NCBI GenBank assembly: GCA_019671135.1
Contig: JAHRHY010000020.1
Coordinates: forward strand, 186,001-250,000
Reading direction: 5' to 3'
DNA from: Linnemannia hyalina
Lineage: Eukaryota; Mortierellomycota; Mortierellomycetes; Mortierellales; Mortierellaceae
Length of the DNA: 64,000 nt
In this document: in pieces, positions 1 to 9,280 of the stretch
Position numbering within the stretch: position 1 is the stretch's first letter
Layout of the letters: each line of letters starts with the position of its first letter
Program-made: the position numbers and the translations under genes
The notes under the pieces: model-generated
Told to the model about the DNA's origin: nothing
The model's input: the letters and a program-made list of their open reading frames with translations, nothing else
The model's database searches: none

Positions 1-114
1 GTGCGACATGTTCCTGCAATCAGGAAAATAAAAAGACCACCCACACGTCCCTCTTCCCTCACAGACAGATCTCAATGCACAAGGACAAAGGGGTTTCAAC
101 AGTAGCCAGGCAGC

Positions 115-2862
115 CTAGGACGATGGATCGTGAGGGTCCAACCCCTGTCCTTGATCGTGTCCATCATGACTCTCGCTTCTCGCATGCACCGACTGGTCCC
201 TCAGGTGATCCTCCTCCTCAACTCCATAGTCTCGCATCTCCTGAAAGGCGCCCAACGGTCCAGAAGATATCTGAGGGAAAGTAGTCGATGTAGAGCGCGA
301 GAGCATCGACTGGCGCTGCTGCTGCTGCTGCTGCTGCTGCTGGGATGGAAGCTGGAATGATCCATGGGATTGCTTGATGGGTCCATGCACCATGTTGTTA
401 GATCCTCCTGCAGGACTGTAGGGGTAAGGATACCCATATGGGTAATCCGTCACAAGACGACTGTGACCCGAGGCTCGATTCGATAAGGCCCCTGTGTGCT
501 GGCTCAGAGTAGAGGAAGTCGATGACATTGACTGGGATGAGGATGAGCCTGGGTCTGTTACTTGATGGATATGGCCAGAAGGATACAGAGTCAGACCACT
601 CATCCCCTGCTGCTGCTGCTGTTGCTGCTGTTGAAAGTGGAGGCGACTGTAGGCAGGAGTCTGGGAACTGCGTCGGATGGCACCAGTCGATCCAGACCCA
701 AATGCACGGACTTCTTGTGGGATCCCAACCAGTCCGCTGGGCGTACAGTCATCGTCTCTCTCCTCCTCAATAGCCGGGGCAACATGACCTCCCCTCGACT
801 GCAAGGATTCGATTCCGCTGTGGCTGTCCCTCCTACTCGCACCTCCACTACCACCATAGTCGCTGTCCTCACCAAGCATCTCCACATCTTGATCCGTATC
901 AAGCTCGATCCGTGTGTCTCGGTTCCAGCCTCCATGACTCTTGGGTCTATCAAGAAAGGCGCTCTGAAGCCCCTCAATGCGATCATCAGGTGGTCCTACG
1001 CCTGAAGAGTCAGGATGAGAGAACCCTCTTCCACCTCTGGAAACCCACTGCACGCCATACATGTCATGGACCGACCCAGAAACAGAACGAGGGTGACCAT
1101 GGCCACGGAGAGGCGGGTGATCATCGTAATAGCGACCAATGGCGCTCTCTGTCTGCATTCTTTGGTGGTGAAGCTGTACCATGTGCTCCGCGTGCAGTCT
1201 GGCGCCTTGTTGCAGCTGCGTTGGCGCAGGAACATGCTGCTTTTGATCACGGTCGATGACAGTCGTCAAGGACGAGGACGACTCCTGGGATAATCGATAG
1301 CCTTGAGGTGGATTAAGGTAGATGGACTCATCATGGCCAACTTTACCAGGTTCGACTATCGAGTACTGGTTCAGTTGAGAGGATCGGCCAGAAAAGTGGT
1401 TTGAACCGGCACTAAAGTGGTGCTGCTCATCGCGGTCATCTGATCCAGAAGAGGGCACAAAGAGCTCGAACCCAGCTCCTGAAAGTAGAGTTCCCGAAAG
1501 AGATCTCTGCAGGCTGTGGCGCCGACTAGAGCAAAGCGGACAATGCTTCACAAAACGGGCAATCAGCTCCTTGGGAACCCACGAGTAATGTTGTCGCACC
1601 TGTTCAGTAGTACAAGGGCAAAAACGCCACGAGTTAGTACACAGAAGTAGTTGTCCAAAGTCATGTTGAGCACAAACAGGCAGTGTGATGAAGTTACTTA
1701 CCTCTGCAGACGTTTTGTCTCGTCCTCCATGGGAACTCTTGCGATGACAGTAAACAAGGACGTCGTAGAGACACTCCTTGGTCGCAACAGGCTTTCCGTT
1801 GTGACACACAATGTGGTGTGTCTCTGTTGTCGACAGGGTGAACATCTTTTTCACCCAGAATCGAAACTGCGCCGTGGAGACCTGGGTGTTCTTGGGCTGA
1901 AGAAGAACCATGAGGATCTTATGGTACATTGCATTCGAGAGCAAGGCCTTTTCCCTCTTCTTGGGTGAGAGTGAGAGCAAGTAGTCGTCGGCCAGCATTA
2001 TGAACTCTTCCTCCGTAATAAAGTTGTTCAAGTGCACTTCATGCGAGCTGTTAGGGCGAGGAGGTCGCTGAAACGTGCTGCTGGTACTGCTACCCTGTAC
2101 CAAAGGATCGATCAGTTCCTGTGTTCGTGAAGAAATGGGCTCTTGGCCAAGGAGAAAATCTTCCAGGTCGTCATCATTATCATCAAAAGGTTCGTGTTGG
2201 TCGAGGGCGAGTAAGTGAGTGCGATGAGATTGCTGTTGTTGGGTTCGTAAAAAGTCATCAAAGCGCAGCCCTCCTGGTAAGTGCTGTTGGTCATGATGTT
2301 GATCTTCATAAGATGGATGGTGGTCTTGAAAGGGGAACTGCGGTGGTTGTGTTTGTGATTGCGGCTGTGGGTGAAGTTGACCACGCAGAGTTGAGGACCC
2401 TTGAGTCTGCAGTGGGGGACCCTGTCGAACTTGATAACGCAACGACTTTGCCTGGAAGCTGACATCACGCATAGAATCCTGTAGCGGGTGGTCTTGGTGT
2501 AATAGTTGTTGTTGATCATGATTGTGTTGTCGTTGTTGCTGCTGCTGTAGCTTGTGGTGCCGGTGTGGTTGATGTTGCTGCATGTCGTTGTCATCGTACT
2601 GTTCGTTGCCATAGGAGGAAAGGTCGGGATGATAATGAGGGTTGGCAAAGGAAGACGAGGAGGTGGAAGTGTCCTCGTTGAAAAAATAGTCATCGTTGAC
2701 AAGGCCGACTGAGGAAGAAGAATAGTGGTAGGCGCTGCTGCTGCCGTTGGTTCGGGAGGTGGAAGCGGACTTTTGGGGTGGCCTTGTCGATAAAGTGTTG
2801 TCGGTATCTTGCTGTGATCCTGAGCGGTTGGACTTTGCATCAGTCGAGCTGACGGTATTCAT
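115..2862 (-). CDS. Gln/Ser-rich protein with integrase-like H2C2 zinc-binding domain
   Basis: One reading frame from ATG 2862 to TAG 115 (915 codons unspliced). Most of it is low complexity: His/Gln-rich near the N terminus and two poly-Gln runs near the C terminus. A conserved island lies at about residues 280-445. It starts with a helical segment (EEEFIMLADDYLLSL), then FRFWVKKMF, and ends in a zinc site of H-x4-H (CHRKSSHGG) followed by HYSWVPKEL and CPLC. This matches the H2C2 domain at the N terminus of retroviral-type integrases and of host genes derived from them (NOL4-like proteins). The CPLC half is separated by a stop-free, phase-0 intron at 1600-1701 (102 nt, donor GTAAGT, acceptor CAG); splicing brings the two halves to family spacing and gives 881 aa. 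No catalytic DDE core is present, so this is probably a host regulatory or nuclear protein rather than an active element. Function unknown. Confidence 0.8.
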   Translation of the reverse strand: MNTVSSTDAKSNRSGSQQDTDNTLSTRPPQKSASTSRTNGSSSAYHYSSSSVGLVNDDYFFNEDTSTSSSSFANPHYHPDLSSYGNEQYDDNDMQQHQPHRHHKLQQQQQRQHNHDQQQLLHQDHPLQDSMRDVSFQAKSLRYQVRQGPPLQTQGSSTLRGQLHPQPQSQTQPPQFPFQDHHPSYEDQHHDQQHLPGGLRFDDFLRTQQQQSHRTHLLALDQHEPFDDNDDDLEDFLLGQEPISSRTQELIDPLVQGSSTSSTFQRPPRPNSSHEVHLNNFITEEEFIMLADDYLLSLSPKKREKALLSNAMYHKILMVLLQPKNTQVSTAQFRFWVKKMFTLSTTETHHIVCHNGKPVATKECLYDVLVYCHRKSSHGGRDKTSAEVSNFITLPVCAQHDFGQLLLCTNSWRFCPCTTEQVRQHYSWVPKELIARFVKHCPLCSSRRHSLQRSLSGTLLSGAGFELFVPSSGSDDRDEQHHFSAGSNHFSGRSSQLNQYSIVEPGKVGHDESIYLNPPQGYRLSQESSSSLTTVIDRDQKQHVPAPTQLQQGARLHAEHMVQLHHQRMQTESAIGRYYDDHPPLRGHGHPRSVSGSVHDMYGVQWVSRGGRGFSHPDSSGVGPPDDRIEGLQSAFLDRPKSHGGWNRDTRIELDTDQDVEMLGEDSDYGGSGGASRRDSHSGIESLQSRGGHVAPAIEEERDDDCTPSGLVGIPQEVRAFGSGSTGAIRRSSQTPAYSRLHFQQQQQQQQQGMSGLTLYPSGHIHQVTDPGSSSSQSMSSTSSTLSQHTGALSNRASGHSRLVTDYPYGYPYPYSPAGGSNNMVHGPIKQSHGSFQLPSQQQQQQQQQRQSMLSRSTSTTFPQISSGPLGAFQEMRDYGVEEEDHLRDQSVHARSESHDGHDQGQGLDPHDPSS
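315..342. repeat. CTG/CAG microsatellite encoding poly-Gln
   Basis: Uninterrupted CTG triplets on the + strand, read as poly-Gln by the minus-strand gene. A second, interrupted CTG/TTG tract lies at about 607-632 in the same gene. Confidence 0.9.
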
Positions 2863-5800
2863 CCTTGCTCGCCTGTCGTTGTCGTTCGCGTCGTGGTCGG
2901 TTGACTGAGGAAGAAAGGCAAATGAAAAATCGAGGAGAAAGAATGGGAGGGCGAAGAGTGGGAAAGGAAAAAAAAACGTGGTAGTGGAAAAGGGCTGTCG
3001 TGAATACCTCTGTTTTGTTACTTGTGCCTCAGTTTAGTAAGAGGAGCAAAGGTAGTGCAAACAGTGTTGAGGTATGTATGCTTATTCGTGTGGGTGTGGG
3101 TGTACGTGTCTTTGAAAGGGGTCAGCTATGAGAGGAGGAAGTATGGGATGGTTTCGGACAATGGGGAAAGGGGAGTGAGCGGAGAGAGAGTAAGGCTGGA
3201 AGTGGAATGGGGTATGGTTGTGATGACAGGAGGGTATCAAAAAGAGGTCCTGGGAAAGTTGAGAAAAACAAGTCAAACGACTGTGAACGTGAGAAGAATG
3301 AGGCGTTGAGTAATGGAGGCGAAGAATGAAACGTGAGATTATGAGGGAAGTGAATAGTTATGAGCAAATGGGTGAGACGCGAAGGTGTTATGGGGGTTGG
3401 TTGAGGATGGTTGGTCGAAAAAGTAGAAAATAAAAAGGAAAGAAAATAAAAGCCCTGTCAAGGGAGGAAGAGGAAAAGTGGTCGTCAGAAGTTTGTGGAC
3501 GGTTGCAGTGGTTGTGTTGGTCACGTATTCAGGTGCATGGGCTGAATTTGGTTTCTAAGAAGAGTCGTCGTCAGAGAGGAGTGATGTGAGCGATAGAATG
3601 ATGTAGCAAAAGGGGTTGGAGGAGAGTGTTGTAGATGGGCGGGAGAGAAGGGGTGAACGGAGAGTAAGCGAGAGAGGAGGTGATAAAATGGGGCTGCGAG
3701 GATATAACGAGAACGTGCAATGTGTCGAAAGAGCGGGCTGAGTAGTAGGCGAGGATGTTGTTGTGGAACTATAGTATCAAGGTCGAGTCAGTCGTCTGAT
3801 TGTGAAGGTGGGGTTGAATGGCTGGATGACGATCGAAGAAAAAAAAAGGGCAAGAGGAGCGAAGGATGGGTGGAACAAAAAAGTGGAGACGAGAGGTGCT
3901 CTTGTAACGAAATAGTGTCGCAGAGTTGCAGAGTGGACAGTGAAAAAAAGAAGAGGATGGCTGAGAGGAGGAAAGGCGGCTAATATAATACAAGGTCGAG
4001 AAGGGGATGTGCGAAGGAAGACAATGGAGAGAGGCTATCCGACACGATCCCATGTATAGCCATGGTGAGATGGCTCAGGAGAATCGCTACGAAAACTATA
4101 AGACTGTTGGAAACTCTCTTTTCTTTCTTTATCTTCGTTAATGCCAGGTAGGTTTTCCTTCTTGGATCTTGATCAAAAATAGAAAAGAGAAGAGATGCTG
4201 GCAAGGTTGGATTAGAAGAGAAGATAAGGATGAGTAAGCAAAAAGGCAATGTAGGTCTAGTGGATGTCTGAACTGGGTATTATTGGTAACAAAATGACAA
4301 CAGGACTAGAATAAAAGAGCAAGGAATAGCAACGGAAGATCATGCACAAAGAGAGAGAGAAGAGAGCGAGAGCGAGAGTATTATGTGGATATACAAGGAA
4401 TGCGAGTGAGAAAAGGGAAAAAAAAGTTGTCGGTCGAGGGTTGAGCATGCTTTTATTATTGCTGGTCGGTGCGAAAGAACGCTATAAGTTTCTTTTCTTT
4501 TCACTTGCAGTCGATACCAATCGGTAAAAAGAGAGAGAAAGAGATGTCTCGTGGAGGAGGAAAGGGAAGAGCATCAATGGCAGCAATAATAATAATAACA
4601 ATAACAACGACAATGGTATTAGGAATAGAAATGGAAGAATTGAGGTCAAAAGGAAAAACATGGAAAGAGAGGGACATTCCAATATCAATTCAACCCTATG
4701 AAAAGGACGAGGAGGCGAAAAAAAAGGGCTCGATTTCGTTGCTGTTGGAATGCGATGACTTTTTTTGTGTGTATCTGATTCTCAATTGTCGAGGAACGAG
4801 ACGAAAACAGACGAATAAAAGGAACAGAAAGAGTTAGCAGTGCCCCTCGAAACCGACATGCCAAAGGGGGAGCAGAACCAAGAGCAAATACCAGACAAAG
4901 AATGATTGATAGGGACGATAGCACACATGCAGCAACAACAAAAAGGGAGAATGAACCCTATTAATCGGTGCAGAGGATCGATTCTCGACCATGGTCAATA
5001 GGGATTTTGCTGTTCTTTTTTTTCTTTAGATTCTCTTATATTTGGGTACTTGCTTGTCGAACAAAAAGAAAAAAGGAGACCCTAGAATGAGAAGTGCTAA
5101 AAGAATGACTGGGTGGAATCGTAAATGTCAAAAAGGATGGAAGTATATGATAAACGAACGATGGCGATGCTGAGAAATGTAAACGCTTTACAAAAGTCGC
5201 GTCGAAGTGATAAGGGCGAACGAGACATCGGACGCCCTAGGACTTACAGCCAGTTGTAAACAGGATCAAGAGAGCGCGGCGTCTTCAAGGTGTGCACTGC
5301 ACGCATGGATCGATCGGGCGAAGGGTCATTTATATTTCTTTTATTGCTTTCGAGAGGATAAGGCAAAGGGAAAAAAGAGAACTCTTTTTATTTGCTGCTG
5401 TTTGGAGAGAATGTGTGAGAGAGACAGACAGAGAAAGAAATGGACAGCAGGAGGGAAGGAGGGATGACTGAGAGGCTGGGACTACAAGAGAACGAAGCTA
5501 GGGGAGGGAAACAAGAAAGGAGAGGGAAGGAGAATCATTCATGCCTGCCCATCTGTCCTGTTCTAAAAGCCCCTCTTTTCTCGTCTTTTTGTCATTGTCC
5601 TTTCTATCCCCCTTTTTTAGACAGACGAGGGGAAAGGGGACAAGAAAGAAAGAGGTTTCTTAACTCTATTCTCTTCGCTTCTTGCTCACATACTTTGTCT
5701 ATCCCCTGGCAAACCCCCTTTTCCCTCTTCTACTCCTATTCTCTTTCCTTTTGTGCCACCTTTGGCCAGTTCTTTTTCCGTCTTGGTTCCTTTGCTTATC

Positions 5801-6514
5801 GACCTAATGTCACTTGGTTGCTCAATCTTGTTTGTCGAGGGTACTTTCTGTTGACAAGGAATAAACAAGCTTGTTACTTGCTCAATGTTTGCACTGCAGA
5901 GCGGAACAAGGATGAGAAAAAAATTGGTTGTGGTTGTGGTGAAGAACACTCTATATCTATGGAAAACTCACTGTTGTCATCTCATCTTACTGTTTAACTA
6001 ATGAGAGTGATCGCTCCAGAAGCAAGGTTCAATGCTTCCCATGAGCGTATAATACCAGCAAGACATGTCAGCTAGGTGCACCGTAAAGTTCTCTACATTT
6101 CACTGACATGTCTGATTGAAGGCATGCATGGGCCCTTTCGTTTTAATGTTTCTCTCCCACATCCTCTTTGCTTTGCCTTTACATTTTTCTTATTTCCTCT
6201 TAATACTTCATGCCACCCTCTTTTTGTATCCCCTTGCTTTTCGGGTAAACATGCTCCCCCGTTCTTGCTCCCTTCTTTCTTCATCGCCTTCTCCCATTCC
6301 TCGCCTCTTTCCCTCCCTTCCTGCCACATCACCAACCTCTTGCAAACGTAATGTGTTTCATGTTCCTATGGTTGTTGGTGCCTGGGAATGTGTGCCTGTA
6401 TGTGGTGTGTATGTAGCGTTTCCTGTTGTTCGATTAGGAACACATTACCATTGATTGCGTAAGATGTGACGCGACTGACAGACAAAGACGCGACGCGTTT
6501 TTTGATTGAGACAA

Positions 6515-6531
6515 GGGGGGGGGGGGGGGGG
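6515..6531. repeat. poly-G tract
   Basis: Seventeen consecutive G on the + strand in non-coding DNA. Its length is probably uncertain because homopolymers are hard to sequence. Confidence 0.9.
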
Positions 6532-6847
6532 ACCGCATTGATCCCTTTGACACGAACATCCAATACAAATGCGTTTTACACCATGTTCTACGAATGGATC
6601 GAGCTTTGTGGTATAAAAGAAACAGTTTGATACGTGCTAAACCCATGTAAAATCATGCTTATAGGTCAGGCACAAGAGACTGTGAACAGGGACCCCAAAC
6701 TTTGATAGAGGGTCATATAATTGTCAGAAACCAAAACGACCCCGCTAAGTTGAAAAAGATAATTGTGATGCATGCGATTCAATTAAGTGATCAAAGCGGA
6801 TTCAGGCATTTCGATTCCGGCGATGACCCAATGTTGTCGGTCCATGC

Positions 6848-6884
6848 AAAAAAAAAAAAGAAAAAAAAAAAAAAAAAAAAAAAA
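6848..6884. repeat. poly-A tract
   Basis: A-run of 37 bases with one interrupting G. No target duplication or coding sequence could be tied to it, so it is a simple repeat rather than a proven retroelement tail. Confidence 0.85.
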
Positions 6885-8185
6885 GGCAAGGTGATGAATG
6901 AGGTTACGAATTAAAAGAATGGATGGTAGGAATTCAGGGGTCTGATCGGAACACAGGTGAATGAGGATTAAATAAAAAAAAAGTCGAAATCGCAAAAAAA
7001 ATGGCGCTTTACGTTTTTTTTGGTGGCCAAGCAGAGGAGCCTTGGGATATTTTCAACCGTTACGATGCTGTCGATCACCCTTCGGAATGTCGCCTTTGTT
7101 CCTATGTTCTGGAAGGAAGCGCACGTGCCGTCAGCTCTCAGCTAACGAAGCATGGCCCTCCAGGGACCATGAAACAATAGCAGTCGAGGCCGTGGAAGTT
7201 AGCACCAGAGTTTCCACTGGATTCGTATCAATACCACACCGCCAAAGGTCACTCCCAAAAAACCACAGCGAGAGGTGGAAGCAGTGGATAAAACGGAACT
7301 AGTCGATACGGTGCAATGGGATCATCCCGCGCAGACTCTTGGCATCGGTACCATTAACGCCAACGCCCACTCGAGCTCTAAACAAGGGGGGATTGACCAG
7401 GCACCATTGATGTACATATCTCTCAGCAACCAAAGCATCCAAGGATTGTTATTAATTTTCAGCAGACTCGCCTAGCCCTCAGTGAGTGTCCATCTTTGTA
7501 GTTCACTAGCCTTGTCTCCCCTTTCATACACTCCCCTCCCCCACAACCTCAAGGCATGTTCTGTAGTGCATGTCATCCTTTTTCTTCCTTCTGTCCTTTT
7601 TTCCCCCTGCAAATACGTTTCGTACAGTCAGTCATCTTCATTTCAGAAACACAAAATTGTTGGAGTGAATAGTTCGTTTATTTGAGCACGAGTGTTGGAA
7701 ACGTGAGTGAGGGGGGAGGCATGTCTAAAGGTCTATGTTTGTATGGGTGTCGTTACTTCATTAAAGGTCGTTAAAGGTCATTAAGGGTCGTTGATCATAA
7801 AAAAAGGGTGAAGAGGGAGGGGGAGCGAGAGACAAAGAGAAGAGTGCATCGCAGACGCTGGTATCATGAATGAGAAATGCAAATTGAACAGAGAAAAAAA
7901 AAAAGTGGTTGAGAGTCTGTAAGACAATAGTTCGCGAACCATGGGCCAACAATGCGAATGGGGGGTATATATGCTGGGTGGACAGAAATAAAAGGGAAAA
8001 AAAAATCAGGAGAGGAATAACCAGCTTCCGGCTTAGAAAGAGGAAGAAGCGATTACTCCAGAGTAATGCTTGCAGAGGCCGAGACCGAGGACGATTGCGC
8101 AAAAGTAGTACATAAATACTACCAGCTATTGAGAGACAGAATAAAAATGAAGAATTGGATGAGAAACTGGTTTTTTTTTTTGCTG

Positions 8186-9280
8186 TTACACATGTAAAGT
8201 GACCATGGATGAGGCGTGGCAAAAAAGAAGCATGGACTGTACCTGATTGCGTCCGTAGGGTGTGGGGGGCATGGGGGTGACCTTTTTGGTGGGATGAGAA
8301 GATGCAGACCAGTCGCTGGCAATCTTGCTTGCTGGTGTCGACATGAACGGTATCGTTGTCGATGTCGATGTAGTAGTCTCACCATCCAAAGAGTTTGTCG
8401 ACTGTTGTTCAACAGGAGACGACTCCATGTGAAGAAGAGGAGAAGCGGCGGTAAGCTTCTTAGAAGGAGGAGGGATGCCATTGGAATGAACAACCCACAC
8501 TTCCTGAGAAGCCTCGACGTTGGAGGAGGGGAAGGGCCTTGTGAGGACAGCGCGGATGGTGTATTTGACGGTTAAGTTGGGGTTTGTACTGCTTGATGGC
8601 AAGGTTGTGTTTGTGCGAGACGATGTTGAGGATGTGGAAGTGGTAGAGTGGATGGATATCGCTGAGGAGGAGCAGGAGAGTGGTGGTGTGCGGAGGTGGT
8701 TGAGGCTGTGGCTGTGGGTGGAGTTGGATGAAGATGTTGTTGATCTGGAAGATGTGCTGTCGCAAGATGTGCGAGTTGAGGATGTAGAAGGATTTGATGG
8801 AGAAGGTTTGATGAAGTGAGCCTCAAATTCTTGTTCGTAGTCGCCGCGGACGACGGTTGAGCCGTTGCTCTTTGTGTGGACGAGGGGGAAGGACCATGTC
8901 TGGGATCCGAGCACTTTTCTTGAACGGTGTTGCACCACCTTCTTGTTCTCCATTGCTATTGTAGTCGTTGAAAAGAAAGTGGACTGTTTAGTACAAGAGG
9001 GAAAAGACGGAGAACAGATAATGTCGTTCGACTGTAATGGTGAAGAAGGGTTACCTGTCCAGCGAGACTCGGACCATGCCTCGTAGATGATTTGGATATC
9101 ACGTCCCTTGCAGTCGTAGTTGGAAGAGAAGCGGACGGAGCCGCGGATGGATCCGATGTGATTGGGAGTAGAGCCGTAGACGAGGGGCATGCCGTGAGGG
9201 CCGATGAGAGAGGTGTCGATGTGGATCGAGAGCGACTTTTTCTTTGCCATGAACTCGTCCTTTTGGTGTGAGTTGCGCAT
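8186..9280 (-). CDS. arrestin-like N-terminal domain protein
   Basis: The likely start is ATG 9280 (MRNSHQKDEF) or the in-frame ATG 9250; the open frame continues upstream only from non-ATG codons. The first ~70 residues carry an arrestin-like beta-strand pattern: SLSIHIDTSLIGPHGMPLVY, IRGSVRFSS, then DCKGRDIQIIYEAWSE. A 99-nt intron at 8956-9054 (donor GTAACC, acceptor TAG, phase 1) has no in-frame stop and joins SRWT to ENKKVVQH; the next segment, SQTWSFPLVHTKSNGS and GDYEQEFEAHF, is also typical of fungal arrestin-like proteins. Ser/Thr-rich loops separate later strands (VKYTIRAVLTR). Arrestin-related proteins usually link transporters or receptors to ubiquitin ligases; that role is inferred. 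The 3' end is uncertain: a GTACAG donor near 8235 could splice to a further exon below 8,130. Confidence 0.7.
   Translation of the reverse strand: MRNSHQKDEFMAKKKSLSIHIDTSLIGPHGMPLVYGSTPNHIGSIRGSVRFSSNYDCKGRDIQIIYEAWSESRWTGNPSSPLQSNDIICSPSFPSCTKQSTFFSTTTIAMENKKVVQHRSRKVLGSQTWSFPLVHTKSNGSTVVRGDYEQEFEAHFIKPSPSNPSTSSTRTSCDSTSSRSTTSSSNSTHSHSLNHLRTPPLSCSSSAISIHSTTSTSSTSSRTNTTLPSSSTNPNLTVKYTIRAVLTRPFPSSNVEASQEVWVVHSNGIPPPSKKLTAASPLLHMESSPVEQQSTNSLDGETTTSTSTTIPFMSTPASKIASDWSASSHPTKKVTPMPPTPYGRNQVQSMLLFCHASSMVTLHV

Larger units (their letters stand above)
2863..8185. other. 5.3 kb gene-poor region
   Basis: No convincing gene. From about 2,880 to 4,250 the + strand is strongly purine-rich (AG-rich), so the minus strand is CT-rich; this is the usual look of a fungal leader or promoter and could be a long 5' leader of the gene ending at 115. 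From about 5,550 to 6,350 the polarity flips to pyrimidine-rich on +. The frames here are short and low complexity. The segment 7,000-7,475 has short protein-like stretches broken by stops but no recognisable domain. Confidence 0.6.

Noticed and set aside
7017..7475. Possible degenerate retroelement gag/protease
   Set aside because: Short protein-like phrases in more than one frame but no conserved motif; too weak to call.
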